From: Euperipatoides rowelli
Lineage: Eukaryota; Onychophora; Udeonychophora; Euonychophora; Peripatopsidae
Assembly (NCBI GenBank): GCA_003024985.2
Contig: PXIH01S0019682.1
Length of the DNA stretch: 10,009 nucleotides
Strand: one strand, 5' to 3'
A model generated the notes under the pieces. The model was given only the letters and a program-made list of their open reading frames with translations. It searched no databases and had not been told where the DNA came from. How positions within the stretch are numbered: the stretch's first letter is position 1; every line of letters begins with the position of its first letter. Positions 9,064 to 10,009 of this stretch are shown in pieces. A program made the position numbers and the translations under genes.

Positions 9064-9370
9064 GTCTTCTTGAACCCACTCAAACTCTTCATGATTGTCA
9101 TCAACTTGTTCTTCCAGACACACATCAACTCCCATAGTCTCCTAGAACAATATAAGTTTCCTGACTCATAACATGTAGGGCCTACATCTCGTAAATGAAG
9201 CTGCACTTATTTCTTTGACGCATGGTAGAGTCCACATTTTGGCAGCAGCGATCTGCAATTACAGCTTGAACATAAGGACATGCAAAGTCATATGGCAGCA
9301 ATTTGTAAGTTTTCATTGATACTGGCAGGGAATATTTCCTTAACAATTTTTTATGTTTGTCATATAACAA
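9064..9370 (-). pseudogene. Possible PIF/Harbinger-like transposase C-terminal relic
   Basis: The minus strand is less AT-biased and open for 62 codons (9370 down to 9182). It reads RKYSLPVSMKTYKLLP, then ACPYVQAVIADRCCQN, then MRQRNKCSFIYEM. The layout resembles the end of a HARBI1-type DDE domain, where a K-L-x-x-x-P stretch leads to a hydrophobic helix, a C-x-LHN box and an R-N-rich tail. The LHN box itself is not intact. After a stop, another frame gives an acidic stretch (VDVCLEEQVDDNHEEFEWVQ, about 9070-9132). This is a weak, pattern-level match. It could also be an unrelated decayed gene fragment. Confidence 0.3.
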
Positions 9371-9449
9371 ATGTTTCTAGAGACCCCCACACCTTTATAA
9401 TGAATTATAACAAAATGGAAACACTCCCACTCCCTTGAGTGTTATATAT
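9361..9449. repeat. Direct repeat block A (related to 8586-8677)
   Basis: ATAACAAATGTTTCTAGA, a C-rich patch, ATTATAACAAA, a second C-rich patch (CACTCCCACTCCC) and GTTATATA run parallel to block B in the same order and orientation. With block B it brackets the possible transposase relic, which could mean the pair are long direct repeats or an internal satellite unit of one decayed element. Confidence 0.6.
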
Positions 9450-9629
9450 GTGTTGAAAATAACTATATTGGAACAGTTATTTTAAACAAGTTCTCTAGAC
9501 AGCTATTGTTTGAACCCTACGACTGCTCATGATACAATAAGTTATCACATATAATTAGCAATTTCATTTAAAACCATAGACAAACATATTAAAGTTAGGC
9601 TAAGAAAATGGTTAGATGTAAATTTTTCC
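9450..9629. other. Short non-coding spacer
   Basis: I see nothing supportable here apart from one TAGGCTA word near 9596. Confidence 0.5.
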
Positions 9630-9716
9630 ACGGTCAGACTTACTCCTCCATTTTCTTGATAAAGGATATTTATATATTTTTTAATAATATTTGGTAGAGT
9701 TTCGATTTTTAATTAA

Positions 9717-10009
9717 CCTCAATATATCACAGATCAAATTTTTTTTCCTTCTTTTAAAATACTGATGGTAATAGACATCATTTTTGGAACAAATGAACTG
9801 AATTGGATCTCCTCTTTTCTTATTAATAGAAGCCATACACTTAAAATGAATGATGTTTCTCTTTGTCTTTCATACACTAGCTCAAATGGCGTCCCACAGG
9901 GATCTGTTTTGGCTGGTTTACTTTTTGAAATTTTAGTCAACAATATTTTAATTGATGAAGACAATCATCTTAAATTTGTTGATGATCTATCAATTTCTTG
10001 TGTCATCAA
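9717..10009 (+). pseudogene. LINE reverse transcriptase fragment, cut by the window end
   Basis: An uninterrupted frame of 97 codons runs off the window. It reads ELNWISSFLINR (about residues 32-43 of the open stretch), then SSNGVPQGSVLAGLLF with GVPQGS at 9888-9905, NNIL, and KFVDDLSI with the catalytic FVDD box at 9975-9986. This is the fingers/palm part of a non-LTR reverse transcriptase; FVDD keeps both aspartates. GVPQG plus KFVDD recalls CR1/L2-like elements. Just upstream, the same frame contains VNFSTVRLTPPFS (about 9618-9656), resembling the earlier RPxSLTP segment, but is broken by stops at 9657-9662 and 9714-9716. The gap to GVPQG is too short for a full domain, so an internal deletion is likely. 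It differs from the LINE at 7272-8562. The opposite-strand frame 9734-9964 is its shadow. Confidence 0.82.

Overview
This window looks like AT-rich nuclear DNA (very roughly 70% A+T by eye) from an animal, most likely a marine invertebrate. The evidence is one spliced exon coding for a CCDC102-family coiled-coil protein, long introns, many small inverted-repeat transposons, and decayed LINE reverse transcriptases. An echinoderm or similar animal would fit, but the sequence does not fix the taxon. There are no operons, Shine-Dalgarno sites, CRISPR arrays or recognisable tRNA/rRNA genes. Most open frames outside the exon are chance frames or antisense shadows of transposon relics.

Layout. Bases 1-871 are non-coding and end in a good 3' splice site. 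The exon 872-1743 encodes the N-terminal part of a CCDC102A/B homologue (coding from about 944) and ends at a consensus GTAAGT donor, so everything to the right is probably intron or 3' flank. No further CCDC102 exon was recognised. The rest is a transposon mosaic: a 137-bp hAT-like MITE (1930-2066); a 460-bp inverted-repeat element with strong G/C hairpins (2457-2916); a GC-rich repeat block with a 29-30-bp minisatellite (4110-4574); an adjoining inverted-repeat element (4575-4867); a 297-bp element with 9-bp target duplications (5594-5890); and an old ~165-bp tandem duplication (6946-7255).

The right third holds a decayed LINE reverse transcriptase (7272-7815, continuing at 8480-8562). It is split by a 664-bp TTAA-flanked element of Kolobok/T2 type (7816-8479). 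Further right are two related ~90-bp direct repeat blocks (8586-8677, 9361-9449) around a possible Harbinger-transposase relic on the minus strand. The window ends inside a second, different LINE reverse transcriptase (9717-10009, plus strand).

The only host gene seen is CCDC102. The other elements appear to be neutral insertions, and their nesting gives a relative order of events. I found no convincing undescribed functional system. The most informative signals are the nested insertion, the uncatalogued MITE families, and the clustering of ambiguous bases in the exon.
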